This document shows positions 27,609 to 36,391 of a stretch of DNA of 64,000 bases, piece by piece (position 1 is the stretch's first letter; the number at the start of each line of letters is the position of its first letter). Below the pieces are notes generated by a model. The model was given only the letters and a program-made list of their open reading frames with translations. It ran no database searches and was not told the DNA's origin. The position numbers and the translations under genes were made by a program. The stretch is from JAPLDB01 sp038230515 (GTDB lineage: Bacteria > Bacteroidota > Bacteroidia > AKYH767-A > 2013-40CM-41-45): NCBI GenBank assembly GCA_038230515.1, contig JBBRND010000009.1:62001-126000 (forward strand), given 5' to 3'.

Positions 27609-29429
27609 CTATTTCTTAAAAAGTTCTTTTACCTGGACAAGGTTTAAACTCACTAACGTGGCTTTCCCATCAATACTTAAAAAAGGTTTTTCGCAACCAA
27701 AGAGTTCATCAATGAGTTGCTTCATTTCTTTTGGAGTAAGATGCTTTCCGTTTTTGATACTGCTGCTTTTTGTCATCGCCCTTATCAGTGACTCGCGTTT
27801 ATCAACCTTTAACTCCTGCTGATTGTTTTTGTATTGCTCAATTAATTTTTCAATCATCCGTTTCTCATCGCCTGACTGAACATCCACTGGTGTGCCGTGA
27901 ATCACAAAAGCATTTTGTCCGAACTCCTGCAAATCAAAACCAAGTGCGCGAATGTCGTCACGGATTTCTTTCAGCACCTCATAATCTCCCGCTGTAAGTT
28001 CAAGCACCTGGGGAAATAACGACTGCTGCGAAGGACCATTTCCCGCAAGCATTATTTTCAGATATCGCTCATACAAAATCCGTTCATGCGCTGCCTGCTG
28101 ATCAATCAGCATCATTCCGCTTTTTATTTGCGTTACTATGTAGCGGTCATGCAACTGAAAAATAAATTCTCCCGTTTCTGACAAAAGTTCTTCACTCCAT
28201 CTCGGTTCAAGCGAGGGAACTGTTTTTTGTTCCATACGCGTTTCTATCAGCGCTTCCACATCTTCTTTTATCCCTGAATAAAGATTTCTCAATTCTCTGT
28301 TTTCATTCGGAGAAATTTTTGTCCGGAATGGATTGTATTCAGTATCCACAGTAACGAAAGGAGTTTTTGGTGTCTGACTGCGCATCGTATGAGGAATATC
28401 AAAACTGCGTTCCTGCTCAAAGTCAATGGAAGGAGCAACACTGTACTGACCGAGCGCACGCTTTACCGATGCTCGCACGATGGCATACACAGAACGCTCG
28501 TCTTCAAACTTCACTTCTGTTTTTGTGGGATGTATGTTCACATCAATTTTTGCGGGATCAATATCAAGATGCAGCCAGTAAGATGCAAACGAATCGCGTG
28601 GCAACAATTCCTCAAACGCGCCTGTGATAGCATGATGCAGGTAACCATCTTTAATAAATCTACGGTTCACAAAAAGGTATTGTTCACCGCGTGTCTTGCG
28701 CGCAAACTGCGGCTTGCCGATGAATCCGGAAATATTAAGAAGAGTTGTTTCCTCTTGCACAGGCACCAAGCGTTCATTGTAATTCGCACCATACAAATTC
28801 ACAATGCGCTGGCGGAAATTTGAAACAGGGAAAAGAAAAACTTCCAGTCCGTTTTGATTCAGCGTCATGGAAATTTGCGGTTGCGCCAATGCTACCCTTT
28901 CAAACTCTTCAATGATGTGCCGAGCTTCAACAGGATTTGATTTCAGAAAATTTCTTCGTGCGGGAATATTGAAGAAAAGATTTTTCACAGAAATGGAGGT
29001 GCCGCTTGCGGTGCTCACAGAAGTTTGCGATTTCACTTCAGCACCTTCAATCATCACACACGTTCCTATTTCCTCATCATGCCTTTTTGATTTAAGTTCT
29101 ACCTGTGCAATAGCAGCAATGGAAGGAAGTGCTTCACCTCTGAAGCCCATCGTTCGTATGCTGAATAAATCTTCTGCCTTCCGGATTTTGGAAGTTGCAT
29201 GTCGTTCGAAACTCATTCGCGCATCGGTCTCGCTCATGCCGCAGCCGTTGTCAATAACCTGTATCAATGTTTTTCCGGAATCCTTAACGATGAGTTGAAT
29301 GTTCGTACTTCCTGAATCCACTGCATTTTCCAAAAGTTCTTTCACAGCCGAAGCGGGTCGCTGAATTACTTCCCCCGCAGCGATCTGGTTGGCTACGGAG
29401 TCAGGAAGAAGTTGGATGATGTCGGACAT
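27609..29429 (-). CDS. mutL: DNA mismatch repair protein MutL
   Basis: 606 residues. The N-terminal GHKL ATPase is complete: IAAGEVIQRPASAVKELLENA (ATP-lid Glu and Asn), DNGCGM, RHATSKI, GFRGEAL. The C-terminal dimerisation domain carries DQQAAHERILYER, close to the DQHA(x)2E(x)4E metal site of nicking MutL proteins but with Gln for His. Whether it nicks DNA itself is therefore uncertain. MutL couples MutS mismatch recognition to strand removal. It is first in the mutL-rhomboid-rhomboid-EEP run and divergent from the amidotransferase at 29561. Confidence 0.96.
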   Translation of the reverse strand: MSDIIQLLPDSVANQIAAGEVIQRPASAVKELLENAVDSGSTNIQLIVKDSGKTLIQVIDNGCGMSETDARMSFERHATSKIRKAEDLFSIRTMGFRGEALPSIAAIAQVELKSKRHDEEIGTCVMIEGAEVKSQTSVSTASGTSISVKNLFFNIPARRNFLKSNPVEARHIIEEFERVALAQPQISMTLNQNGLEVFLFPVSNFRQRIVNLYGANYNERLVPVQEETTLLNISGFIGKPQFARKTRGEQYLFVNRRFIKDGYLHHAITGAFEELLPRDSFASYWLHLDIDPAKIDVNIHPTKTEVKFEDERSVYAIVRASVKRALGQYSVAPSIDFEQERSFDIPHTMRSQTPKTPFVTVDTEYNPFRTKISPNENRELRNLYSGIKEDVEALIETRMEQKTVPSLEPRWSEELLSETGEFIFQLHDRYIVTQIKSGMMLIDQQAAHERILYERYLKIMLAGNGPSQQSLFPQVLELTAGDYEVLKEIRDDIRALGFDLQEFGQNAFVIHGTPVDVQSGDEKRMIEKLIEQYKNNQQELKVDKRESLIRAMTKSSSIKNGKHLTPKEMKQLIDELFGCEKPFLSIDGKATLVSLNLVQVKELFKK

Positions 29430-29560
29430 AGGAAAAAGTCGCCAAAGATATATTTTTCATTGCAGGAGATGCATCGCTTTTGGGAAAAAGTTATTTGCTA
29501 ATCGTTGTCTGAAACAGGTATTATCAATTCGTACATTCGTACCGATTCGTTTTTGTGCCA

Positions 29561-30322
29561 ATGTGTAGAATGATTGCCAAAGTCAGTGTTGCCCCTTCAT
29601 CTATTATGGATGAGATGATGATGTGTCCTTACTCGCTGAAATATTTATCAGAGAACGGAAGACAACCCGGGGACCCCGACACCCGTGGTGAGCATAACGA
29701 TGGCTCCGGAATTGCGTTTGCGAAAAACGGAAACATCGAGGTTCATAAACGCTCGAAAGAAAATGCGTGGGATGAATCTTATCAGCAACTAATCCGATCC
29801 GCCTCTTCCAATATTTTTATTGCACACAACCGCCTTGCATCAAAAGGATTGGAGATGAAAGAGCAAGGTGCGCATCCCTTCACTATTATAGCCGCGGGAA
29901 AAATTTTTGCATTATGCCATAATGGAGGAGTGAGAACCTACATGGAAGAAGCAAAACTAAATCACACATCCGATTCCAATATTTTTCTTCAACGGCTCAT
30001 TGATAAGTCAGGAAACAATGACGTTGATTCAATTTATCAGCGTCTTTCTTTTATTACAAATGAAACTGAATACAGTTCTCTCTGCGCTTACCTGATGACT
30101 GCTGAAGAACTTTTTGTCTGGAGAATTTACAATGAGCGCGACAAAGAAAAAATTTATTCTTTTGAAAAATACTACACGCTGTACCTGAGAATGAGAAACA
30201 ACAACGTGATTTTTGCCTCTGAGCCGCTGGATGATTTGCCGTGGATGTTGCTTGAGAATCGTTCCTTTTATTATTTACGATTAAACAGTGATCAGATTTC
30301 AACCGAATATAAAAAGATATAA
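29561..30322 (+). CDS. Class II glutamine amidotransferase
   Basis: 253 residues. The start ATG at 29561 is chosen because it gives Met-Cys-Arg-Met, and after Met removal the cysteine is the N-terminal nucleophile required in this family; a GTG two codons upstream would bury it. Other features: the GEHNDGSGIAF, FIAHNRLAS and ALCHNGGVRTY segments of the glutaminase pocket. The protein has the glutaminase domain only, without a synthase domain, as in the YafJ-type family. Function: probable ammonia release or gamma-glutamyl hydrolysis; partner unknown. Confidence 0.85.
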   Translation: MCRMIAKVSVAPSSIMDEMMMCPYSLKYLSENGRQPGDPDTRGEHNDGSGIAFAKNGNIEVHKRSKENAWDESYQQLIRSASSNIFIAHNRLASKGLEMKEQGAHPFTIIAAGKIFALCHNGGVRTYMEEAKLNHTSDSNIFLQRLIDKSGNNDVDSIYQRLSFITNETEYSSLCAYLMTAEELFVWRIYNERDKEKIYSFEKYYTLYLRMRNNNVIFASEPLDDLPWMLLENRSFYYLRLNSDQISTEYKKI

Positions 30323-30323
30323 C

Positions 30324-30551
30324 ATGTTGAAGCGTCTTCGAAAGTACATCAACATTCTTACATTGCTTTCTCTCGTTTTTTTTGTGGGAGGAATTTATAT
30401 GATATTAAATGGGGAAACTTCATATGGGATGACAATGGGCAGATACGGCAATCATGGTATCGGAACAATAAATGGATATGTGCCAATTTTCGTTGGGCTC
30501 ATTTGTCTTTATTCCGGAATTGTAATTGCCGGTGGTGACAAGGAAAAATAA
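30324..30551 (+). CDS. Small two-helix membrane protein
   Basis: 75 residues from the ATG at 30324, one base after the preceding stop. Two transmembrane segments (about residues 9-27 and 50-69) flank a Gly/Thr-rich loop (GETSYGMTMGRYGNHGIG). It is probably co-transcribed with the amidotransferase. No family recognised. Confidence 0.6.
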   Translation: MLKRLRKYINILTLLSLVFFVGGIYMILNGETSYGMTMGRYGNHGIGTINGYVPIFVGLICLYSGIVIAGGDKEK

Positions 30552-30553
30552 GT

Positions 30554-31219
30554 TTAATGTGCGTATTCCTTCTTCAATTTATTTCCGAAAACTTTTCTGA
30601 ACTTTTCCACCTTCGGTTGTATCACATAAGAGCAATAGGGCTGATCACCATTCTGATTAAAATAATTCTGATGATAATCTTCTGCTTTGTAAAAAACGGT
30701 GTAAGGAGAAATTTCGGTTACCACCGGATTGTCATAAACTTTTTCATCGTTGAGTTTCGTCTTGTACTCTTCTGCAATTTTCTTCTGATCAGCATTGTGA
30801 TAAAAAATTACAGAGCGGTATTGAGTGCCTTCATCGTTTCCTTGCTTATTTAACTGCGTAGGGTCGTGCGATTTCCAGAATGCCTGGAGCATGTCATCAT
30901 AAGATAGTTTTGTTTTGTCGTAAGTGATCTGGCAAACTTCCGCATGACCCGTAGTGCCCTCGCATACTTCTCTGTAAGAGGGATTCTTTACATGCCCACC
31001 CGAAAAACCGGATTCAACTTTAATCACTCCATCAAGCATTTGAAACTGTGCTTCCACGCACCAGAAGCAACCTGCACCAAATGTTGCCGTGTCGAGGTTT
31101 GAAGGGTTTACTTTTTCCTGTGTCATATTACTTTTCTCCTTTTTTTCTTTTTGCTGCGCACATGAAATGATTGTAACACCGCAAAACAATGTGGTTAAGA
31201 TATTTTTAATTAAAGTCAT
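30554..31219 (-). CDS. msrA: Peptide methionine sulfoxide reductase MsrA, lipoprotein form
   Basis: 221 residues. The N terminus MTLIKNILTTLFCGVTIISC fits a lipoprotein signal with a lipobox Cys at about residue 20, so the enzyme is likely anchored in the envelope. The catalytic motif GAGCFWCVEAQF follows (nucleophile Cys first). Further conserved segments are GGHVKNPSYREVCEGTTGHAE, HDPTQLNKQGNDEGTQYRS and AEDYHQNYF. It repairs methionine-S-sulfoxide in exported proteins. Convergent with the small membrane protein gene. Confidence 0.95.
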   Translation of the reverse strand: MTLIKNILTTLFCGVTIISCAQQKEKKEKSNMTQEKVNPSNLDTATFGAGCFWCVEAQFQMLDGVIKVESGFSGGHVKNPSYREVCEGTTGHAEVCQITYDKTKLSYDDMLQAFWKSHDPTQLNKQGNDEGTQYRSVIFYHNADQKKIAEEYKTKLNDEKVYDNPVVTEISPYTVFYKAEDYHQNYFNQNGDQPYCSYVIQPKVEKFRKVFGNKLKKEYAH

Positions 31220-31395
31220 TTTATTTTATTTAAGCAAAGATGAATGAAATTCCCTGCACTTGTTTCCTAACAAACGGCAAAACTGAATTGTTCAGATTTC
31301 AGGAACAATGAATTTATAGTTTCATTAACAGTTTCGGAAGCAAGGAGAAGAACACATGACTTTAAACTTTGGTGTCTTCATCGTTAAACAACTTC

Positions 31396-32478
31396 TCACT
31401 TCCAGTCCGCAATAAAAAGATTCAGTTCATGAGTGCCGCCATTGTTGCGGTTGGAGCTCCAGATCAGTTTTTTTCCGTCAGGAGAAAAAACAGGAAATGC
31501 ATCAAACACCTCATCGTAAGTTATCTGTTCCAGGTTGTTGCCATCAAGGTCGCAAAGCCAGAGATTAAAGTGATAACCATTTCGCACATGGTTGCTGCTG
31601 AAAATAATTTTCTTTCCGTCAGGAGTGAAGAAGGGCGCCCAGTTTGCTCCGCCAAGATGAGTGACCTGCTTCAGATTTTTTCCATCCACATCACAGGTAA
31701 AAAGTTCCATGTCAACAGGCATTACCAATCCTTCTTTCAATAAGTCCTTGTAGATTTTTATCTCTTCATCCGTTGTAGGGCGCGAAGCACGGAACACAAT
31801 CTTTTTTCCGTCAGGAGAAAAGAATGCACCGCCATCATATCCTAACCCGTTTGTAATTTGCTTCACATCGCTTCCGTCAATATTCATTGTGTAAAGTTCA
31901 GGATCACCGCTGCGCATACTTGTAAAAACAATTTTATCTCCCTTCGGTGATAGCGTTGCTTCTGCATCATAGCCCGGAGTGTTGGTGAGTTGCTTCAGAA
32001 TTTTCCCCTGCCTGTCTGCAATAAAAATATCGAAGCTGTCATAAATGGGCCATACATATTTATGATCGGCACGGGGAGCGGGTTTGGGAGGACAATCGTG
32101 ACCGCTCAAATGTGTAGATGCATAAAGGATAGTAGTATCTCCGGGAAGAAAGTATGAGCAAGTAGTGCGTCCTGTTCCGGTGCTGACGAGCGATGGAGAA
32201 AAATTATCAAGCGCGGAATAATAAATCTGATCACACTGCGTATTCCATGCGGGGTTTGTTGCCTGGAAAGTTATCATCTTGCTGTCGAAACTGAAATATG
32301 CTTCGGCATTGTCGCCACCGTTGGTTAGTTGCTTCACATTCTTCAAATGTTTTTCCTGCGGATAATGAATCATGCCCGGAGTTTGTGCAGATGGAGGAGT
32401 TTTGATGGATTGACTTCCGGAGAAAATTGCTGTTGATGCAAAGAAAGCTGTTAGAAATAGTTTTTTGAGTTTGTTCAT
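31396..32478 (-). CDS. Exported TolB-like (PD40) beta-propeller protein
   Basis: 360 residues, signal peptide in residues 1-23. It contains five or six PD40 blades (SFDSKMITFQA, SPKGDKIVFTS, SPDGKKIVFRA, TPDGKKIIFSS, SPDGKKLIWSS), each ending in a repeat like LYTMNIDGSDVKQIT. It resembles the propeller domain of TolB and of DPP-IV-type peptidases but has no hydrolase domain. Probably periplasmic or surface; ligand unknown. It is the last clearly core gene before the accessory island and reads away from it. Confidence 0.88.
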   Translation of the reverse strand: MNKLKKLFLTAFFASTAIFSGSQSIKTPPSAQTPGMIHYPQEKHLKNVKQLTNGGDNAEAYFSFDSKMITFQATNPAWNTQCDQIYYSALDNFSPSLVSTGTGRTTCSYFLPGDTTILYASTHLSGHDCPPKPAPRADHKYVWPIYDSFDIFIADRQGKILKQLTNTPGYDAEATLSPKGDKIVFTSMRSGDPELYTMNIDGSDVKQITNGLGYDGGAFFSPDGKKIVFRASRPTTDEEIKIYKDLLKEGLVMPVDMELFTCDVDGKNLKQVTHLGGANWAPFFTPDGKKIIFSSNHVRNGYHFNLWLCDLDGNNLEQITYDEVFDAFPVFSPDGKKLIWSSNRNNGGTHELNLFIADWK

Positions 32479-32570
32479 CGGTGCGCAAAACTAAAAAATG
32501 ACATGCGCGCACAGCCAAACAATCATCAACAACTACTTTTTCTGACAATACACTGACAGAACCGCCCGTT

Positions 32571-32619
32571 AAATCAAAATTTTCTTTTCAAAAAATTATT
32601 TCCAACTTGCCCATCGAAA
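32571..32619 (+). promoter_or_regulatory. 49-bp box upstream of the broken comM, identical to the box of the intact copy
   Basis: This run begins AAATCAAAATTTTC and ends GCCCATCGAAA. It is identical over 49 bases to the reverse complement of 41996-42044, and both lie 60-64 bases before the comM start. The coding parts differ at about one base in ten, so the box is better conserved than the gene itself. It is a good candidate for a regulatory region of comM. I could not assign a sigma-factor motif with confidence. Confidence 0.6.
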
Positions 32620-32682
32620 CGAAACCTGAAGTTTTCTTTATCTTACTACTCTATACTTACTACATTATACTCTTCTCATTCC

Positions 32683-33530
32683 ATGCTCGTAAAAACTTTT
32701 GGCAGCCGCTGTGTTCGGCATCAGTGCAACTACGGTTACTGTTGAAGTGAACGTTAGTAAGGGCGTTAATTTTTTTCTTGTAGGTCTGCCTGACAGCGCA
32801 GTGAAGGAAAGTCAGAAGCGCATCATTGCTGCGCTGAAGAACTGCGAGTTCGAATATCCCATTAAAGAAATTACGGTGAACATGGCTCCCGCTGACATAC
32901 GCAAGGAAGGTTCAGCGTATGATCTCACCATCGCCATCGGCATACTTGCAGCAACAGGTCAGTTGAAGCAGGAGGAGATTTCGAAATACATCATCATGGG
33001 CGAAATGTCGCTCGATGGCGGCTTGCAGCCGATCAAAGGTGTGTTGCCCATTGCCATTCAGGCGCGGAAGGAAGGATATAAAGGTTTTATTCTTCCGAAG
33101 CACAATGCACGCGAAGCAGGCATCGTTAGCGAGCTTGATGTGTATGGCGTGGACAACATCAAAGAAGTGTTTGAGTTTTTTCAGAATGGTGTTCCACTGG
33201 AGAAAACTGTTGTTGATACCCGTGCAGAGTTTTATGCGAGCCAGACAAAAATGGAATTTGATTTCAGCGATGTGAAAGGGCAGGAGAATATAAAGCGCGC
33301 GATGGAAGTTGCGGCAGCAGGCGGCCACAATTTAATTCTCATCGGTCCGCCCGGTGCAGGAAAGACGATGCTTGCCAAGCGGCTGCCGAGTATTCTTCCT
33401 CCGCTCTCGTTGCAGGAAGCACTGGAGACTACAAAGATTCACAGCATGGCAGGAAAACTTCAGCGCGATGCATCGCTTGTTTCTGTTCGTCCGTTTCGCT
33501 CTCCGCATCATACTATCAGTGAGCTTGCGC
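32683..33530 (+). pseudogene. comM: Broken 5' half of comM (yifB): one-base insertion plus truncation
   Basis: Aligned with the intact copy at 40398-41936, this copy has the same ATG and first codons (MLVKTFGS) but an extra C at 32706-32707 that shifts the frame. From 32708 the correct frame resumes and gives about 280 residues roughly 96 percent identical to the intact protein, including the Walker A motif GPPGAGKTM. Homology fades in the strictly conserved HHTISDVALVGGG motif: here it reads HHTISELALLREGG, and the frame ends at 33571 inside element DNA. The 3' half (AAA+ core end and C-terminal domain) is absent from the window on this strand. The differences from the intact copy are mostly synonymous. 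Confidence 0.9.
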
Positions 33531-35165
33531 TTTTACGAGAGGGGGGATTTCTTTCAACCCAATTTTGCTAAAGTAGAAGATTGCATCTATTATTTCCTTT
33601 TTGCTTTGAGGCTCTTCAATTAAAATCTCACCGCCTTTAAGAAATCCTTGCCCCTGCAAGTTAAGACCGGATATTTTAAAATCAATCTCGACAGTATGAA
33701 TTGCTATTTTCGGATCCCATGAAACAACGATATTGTGAATAAGGGAATTCAGAATTTCTTTTTTTTCTTCCCGTGAAATGGCGTCCATCGAATATCTGAG
33801 TTGGCTAATGCTCATTTGTAATTGAGTAACATTTTCTTCAGCACGCCTCAATTGCGCAATGCCATTTTCATGATTCTGAATTTTTAGTATTAGCGAATCA
33901 TTTTCTTGATCGAATTCATTTTTTCTCTGATCAAATTTTGCTAAAGCAATTCGACTTGTCTCGAATAATGAGATTAAGTTATTCAGTCGCTTCTCCTTTT
34001 CCAAAAGAAGTTTTTTAAATCCTTCAACCTCGATAACAAGTTCATTTATTCTCTCATTATGTTTTCCGATTCTTAGCTCACCTTGAATTTTTTCTAAATG
34101 GTAATCGCTGTTTGCTACCAACTCCCAAACAAGCAACTCGAGTTTATCAAGATTGGGCGAGCGTAACGCACACTTTGATGTCCGCTTTGACGAGCACATA
34201 TAAATTCGCTCATCACTTTTAATTTTCCCGTATAAATTTGACTGACATCTACCACATCGCAGCAATCCTCGAAGAAGGTAAAAATGTTTATTGGCGTTTA
34301 TACTGTAGTGTTTATTTTTTTTTAGATTGACTTGAATTCCTTCCCATGTTACATCATCAATCATTCTTGGTGCAGCAACTATTTCGCCTTTGTATCTTCG
34401 CTTACCAGTGTAAATCGGATTGGTTAAGATGCAGTAAATAGTTCCTGGTCGCCAAACGAACTCTTCATTTTGAACATGTCGTACTGACTTAGTAAATTTG
34501 TTTTTAACATGCGTTCCGTTTGGAAGTACTTTTCTGCATCGTGTCTGAATTCCAAGATTGTTTAAGTGATAAGCAATTGTATTAGTTCCATTTCCTTTTA
34601 ATGACATCTTTGTCATCAATAGATATATTTCAGATTCGTGAGTATCAATTGTTAAAAAACCGTTTTCATCTTTTCTGTACCCATATGGAAGAATTTTTCC
34701 AATCCATTTTCCTTTTTTCACTGCCTCCATCATTCCACGCTTACTGCGTTTGGCGCGAATCGTATTTTCCCTTCTCGAGAGTAATGCAGTAAGATCCGAT
34801 GTAAATTCATCATCTGTATCTAGGAGATTGATTGTTTGATTTGAAGTGTGCAGAAGAACCTTGCTATCCATCAACACTTTTTTAATGTAGTACATGGCGA
34901 TTGGTGAGCGAGTGAGCCTATCCAATTCTGTTACATAAATATCCGTTACTCCGCCTTCATCGCATGCTTCAAGCAGTGACTTAAGGACCGGTCTGTTTTC
35001 AACATTGTCATAAGCAGCAGATTTTCCCTTTTCAATGTGCAGTTCATAATTCATTCCTAAGCTTTCTGCTCTTGCAATGCCTGCTTTTTGCTGCGCTAGC
35101 AAACTGTGCCCTTTTTCAACTTGCGCTTCGCTTGAAACCCGGCAGTAGATGTTTAGAATTTTCAT
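33516..35165 (-). CDS. Large serine recombinase (integrase/resolvase type)
   Basis: 549 residues. The N-terminal resolvase catalytic domain holds YCRVSSEAQ (catalytic Ser about residue 11) and LDRLTRSP with the conserved arginines. A recombinase domain (YGYRKDENGFLTI ... NPIYTGKRRYKGEIV) follows. Next come a zinc ribbon (RCGRCQSN ... MCSSKRTSKC) and a coiled-coil region (about residues 370-460), as in phage and ICE integrases. It reads towards the truncated comM, and its last codons and stop lie in the zone where comM homology fades, as expected for an integrase sitting beside its attachment site. It most likely inserted the element into comM. Confidence 0.93.
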   Translation of the reverse strand: MKILNIYCRVSSEAQVEKGHSLLAQQKAGIARAESLGMNYELHIEKGKSAAYDNVENRPVLKSLLEACDEGGVTDIYVTELDRLTRSPIAMYYIKKVLMDSKVLLHTSNQTINLLDTDDEFTSDLTALLSRRENTIRAKRSKRGMMEAVKKGKWIGKILPYGYRKDENGFLTIDTHESEIYLLMTKMSLKGNGTNTIAYHLNNLGIQTRCRKVLPNGTHVKNKFTKSVRHVQNEEFVWRPGTIYCILTNPIYTGKRRYKGEIVAAPRMIDDVTWEGIQVNLKKNKHYSINANKHFYLLRGLLRCGRCQSNLYGKIKSDERIYMCSSKRTSKCALRSPNLDKLELLVWELVANSDYHLEKIQGELRIGKHNERINELVIEVEGFKKLLLEKEKRLNNLISLFETSRIALAKFDQRKNEFDQENDSLILKIQNHENGIAQLRRAEENVTQLQMSISQLRYSMDAISREEKKEILNSLIHNIVVSWDPKIAIHTVEIDFKISGLNLQGQGFLKGGEILIEEPQSKKEIIDAIFYFSKIGLKEIPPLVKAQAH

Positions 35166-35395
35166 TTTCTATTTAAATATTAGCAGCACGAGATTACACT
35201 ATTGATGGTCTTGGAATTATTAGATGTTAAATTTTTAATCAACGTTGCAGCTACGACACAAAAATCTGAAAGAATATTCAATTACACATCACGATAAAAA
35301 GTGAAGTTAAAAATGATTCCGTGAAAAAATATTCGTTAGTTGTTTGTCGAGCTCTTAAAAATTTCAAATTGTTACTGTCTTCGAGAGTAAAATGA

Positions 35396-35423
35396 AAAGC
35401 CCCGGATATGTATCCAGGGCTTT
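35396..35423 (-). terminator. Hairpin terminator after the methyltransferase gene
   Basis: On the minus strand the stem AAAGCCC(T)GGATA / TATCC(G)GGGCTTT is closed by a 2-4 base loop and followed by TTTTCATTTT. It lies 6 bases past the stop of the cytosine methyltransferase gene and would separate that operon from the recombinase gene, which is transcribed in the same direction. Confidence 0.75.
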
Positions 35424-35428
35424 ATCAC

Positions 35429-36391
35429 TCAGAATAATTCCGGCTGCTTAAGGTAAGCAGGTTCCAGAATTTTTTCTCTCACACATTTAGCAAGATGATA
35501 GGCAAGTTTAGCCGGAACTCCATTTCCTATGCCTTGCTTCAACTTGTTTAAGCTTCCGACATAATTGTAAGATCCTGGATTGATTGACTGACACCAAAGC
35601 AATTCACCAATAGTTGGTTTCCATGAATCCGATCCCTTGAAGAACCGGAAAGGTGATGAACTTGTTACCGTACATACCTGCGGATGCAGCGAAACCGATT
35701 TCATCGGCTCACCAAAATGGCCACTGGAATATCCATCTATGTCGATGAAATCGGTAATAGCAACTTTCGGAATTATTTTTCTTGGAAATATCGGCGCGGT
35801 TTTCAAATCATTTCGCACTAACATTGCGAAAACCCTGTAACGTACCTGCGGTACCTCATAATCCGCGCTACACATAACTGTGTATGCAACATTGTAATCG
35901 ATGTCCTTCAACATGCCGAAGAATTGATCCCTGATCTTTTTTTTCTCAGGCTTTTTAGCTGTGATAAAGTCAGGTACCTGTTCTATCACTGCAACAAGCG
36001 GTTTGGTTTCAGTTACAAGTCGTAAATATTCCAACATCAGCAAACACTTTTTTGTGCCTGATCCTACGGCATTAAGTTTAGTCCAGTCCTGACATGGTGG
36101 TCCGCCAAACATTAAATGAACTGATTTCCATCCTGTAATTCGAGCAACTTCATCAAGTATTATTTTGCCCGTCACATCTTTGATATCTTTCAAGTGACAA
36201 ACGGGTGATCCATCGTCATATTTGAAGTTGGAATTGTAAGTTGCCACAGCATCTAGTTTAAACCGCTGGGACTTTTCATCCCAGCAGTTATTATCAAAAG
36301 CAAATGCAGTTTGAAATTCAGCTTCGTGAATTCCATGTGCAGCGATAGCATAACCACTGCATGGTTCAACACAAACAAATTTCCTGATCAT
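35429..36391 (-). CDS. C5-cytosine DNA methyltransferase
   Basis: 320 residues. Recognisable motifs of the C5 family: the catalytic GGPPCQDWTKLNAVGSGTKK loop (motif IV, Cys nucleophile), VAVIEQVPDF (motif VI, with Gln in the usual ENV position), VPQVRYRVFAM (motif VIII), and a C-terminal GIGNGVPAKLAYHLAKCV segment matching motifs IX-X. Motif I is unusual (VEPCSGYAIAA instead of FxGxGG). The target-recognition region is short (about 60 residues). Its start overlaps the stop of the ParB-like gene by 4 bases (ATGA), so the two are made together. No partner restriction enzyme lies next to it. Confidence 0.88.
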   Translation of the reverse strand: MIRKFVCVEPCSGYAIAAHGIHEAEFQTAFAFDNNCWDEKSQRFKLDAVATYNSNFKYDDGSPVCHLKDIKDVTGKIILDEVARITGWKSVHLMFGGPPCQDWTKLNAVGSGTKKCLLMLEYLRLVTETKPLVAVIEQVPDFITAKKPEKKKIRDQFFGMLKDIDYNVAYTVMCSADYEVPQVRYRVFAMLVRNDLKTAPIFPRKIIPKVAITDFIDIDGYSSGHFGEPMKSVSLHPQVCTVTSSSPFRFFKGSDSWKPTIGELLWCQSINPGSYNYVGSLNKLKQGIGNGVPAKLAYHLAKCVREKILEPAYLKQPELF

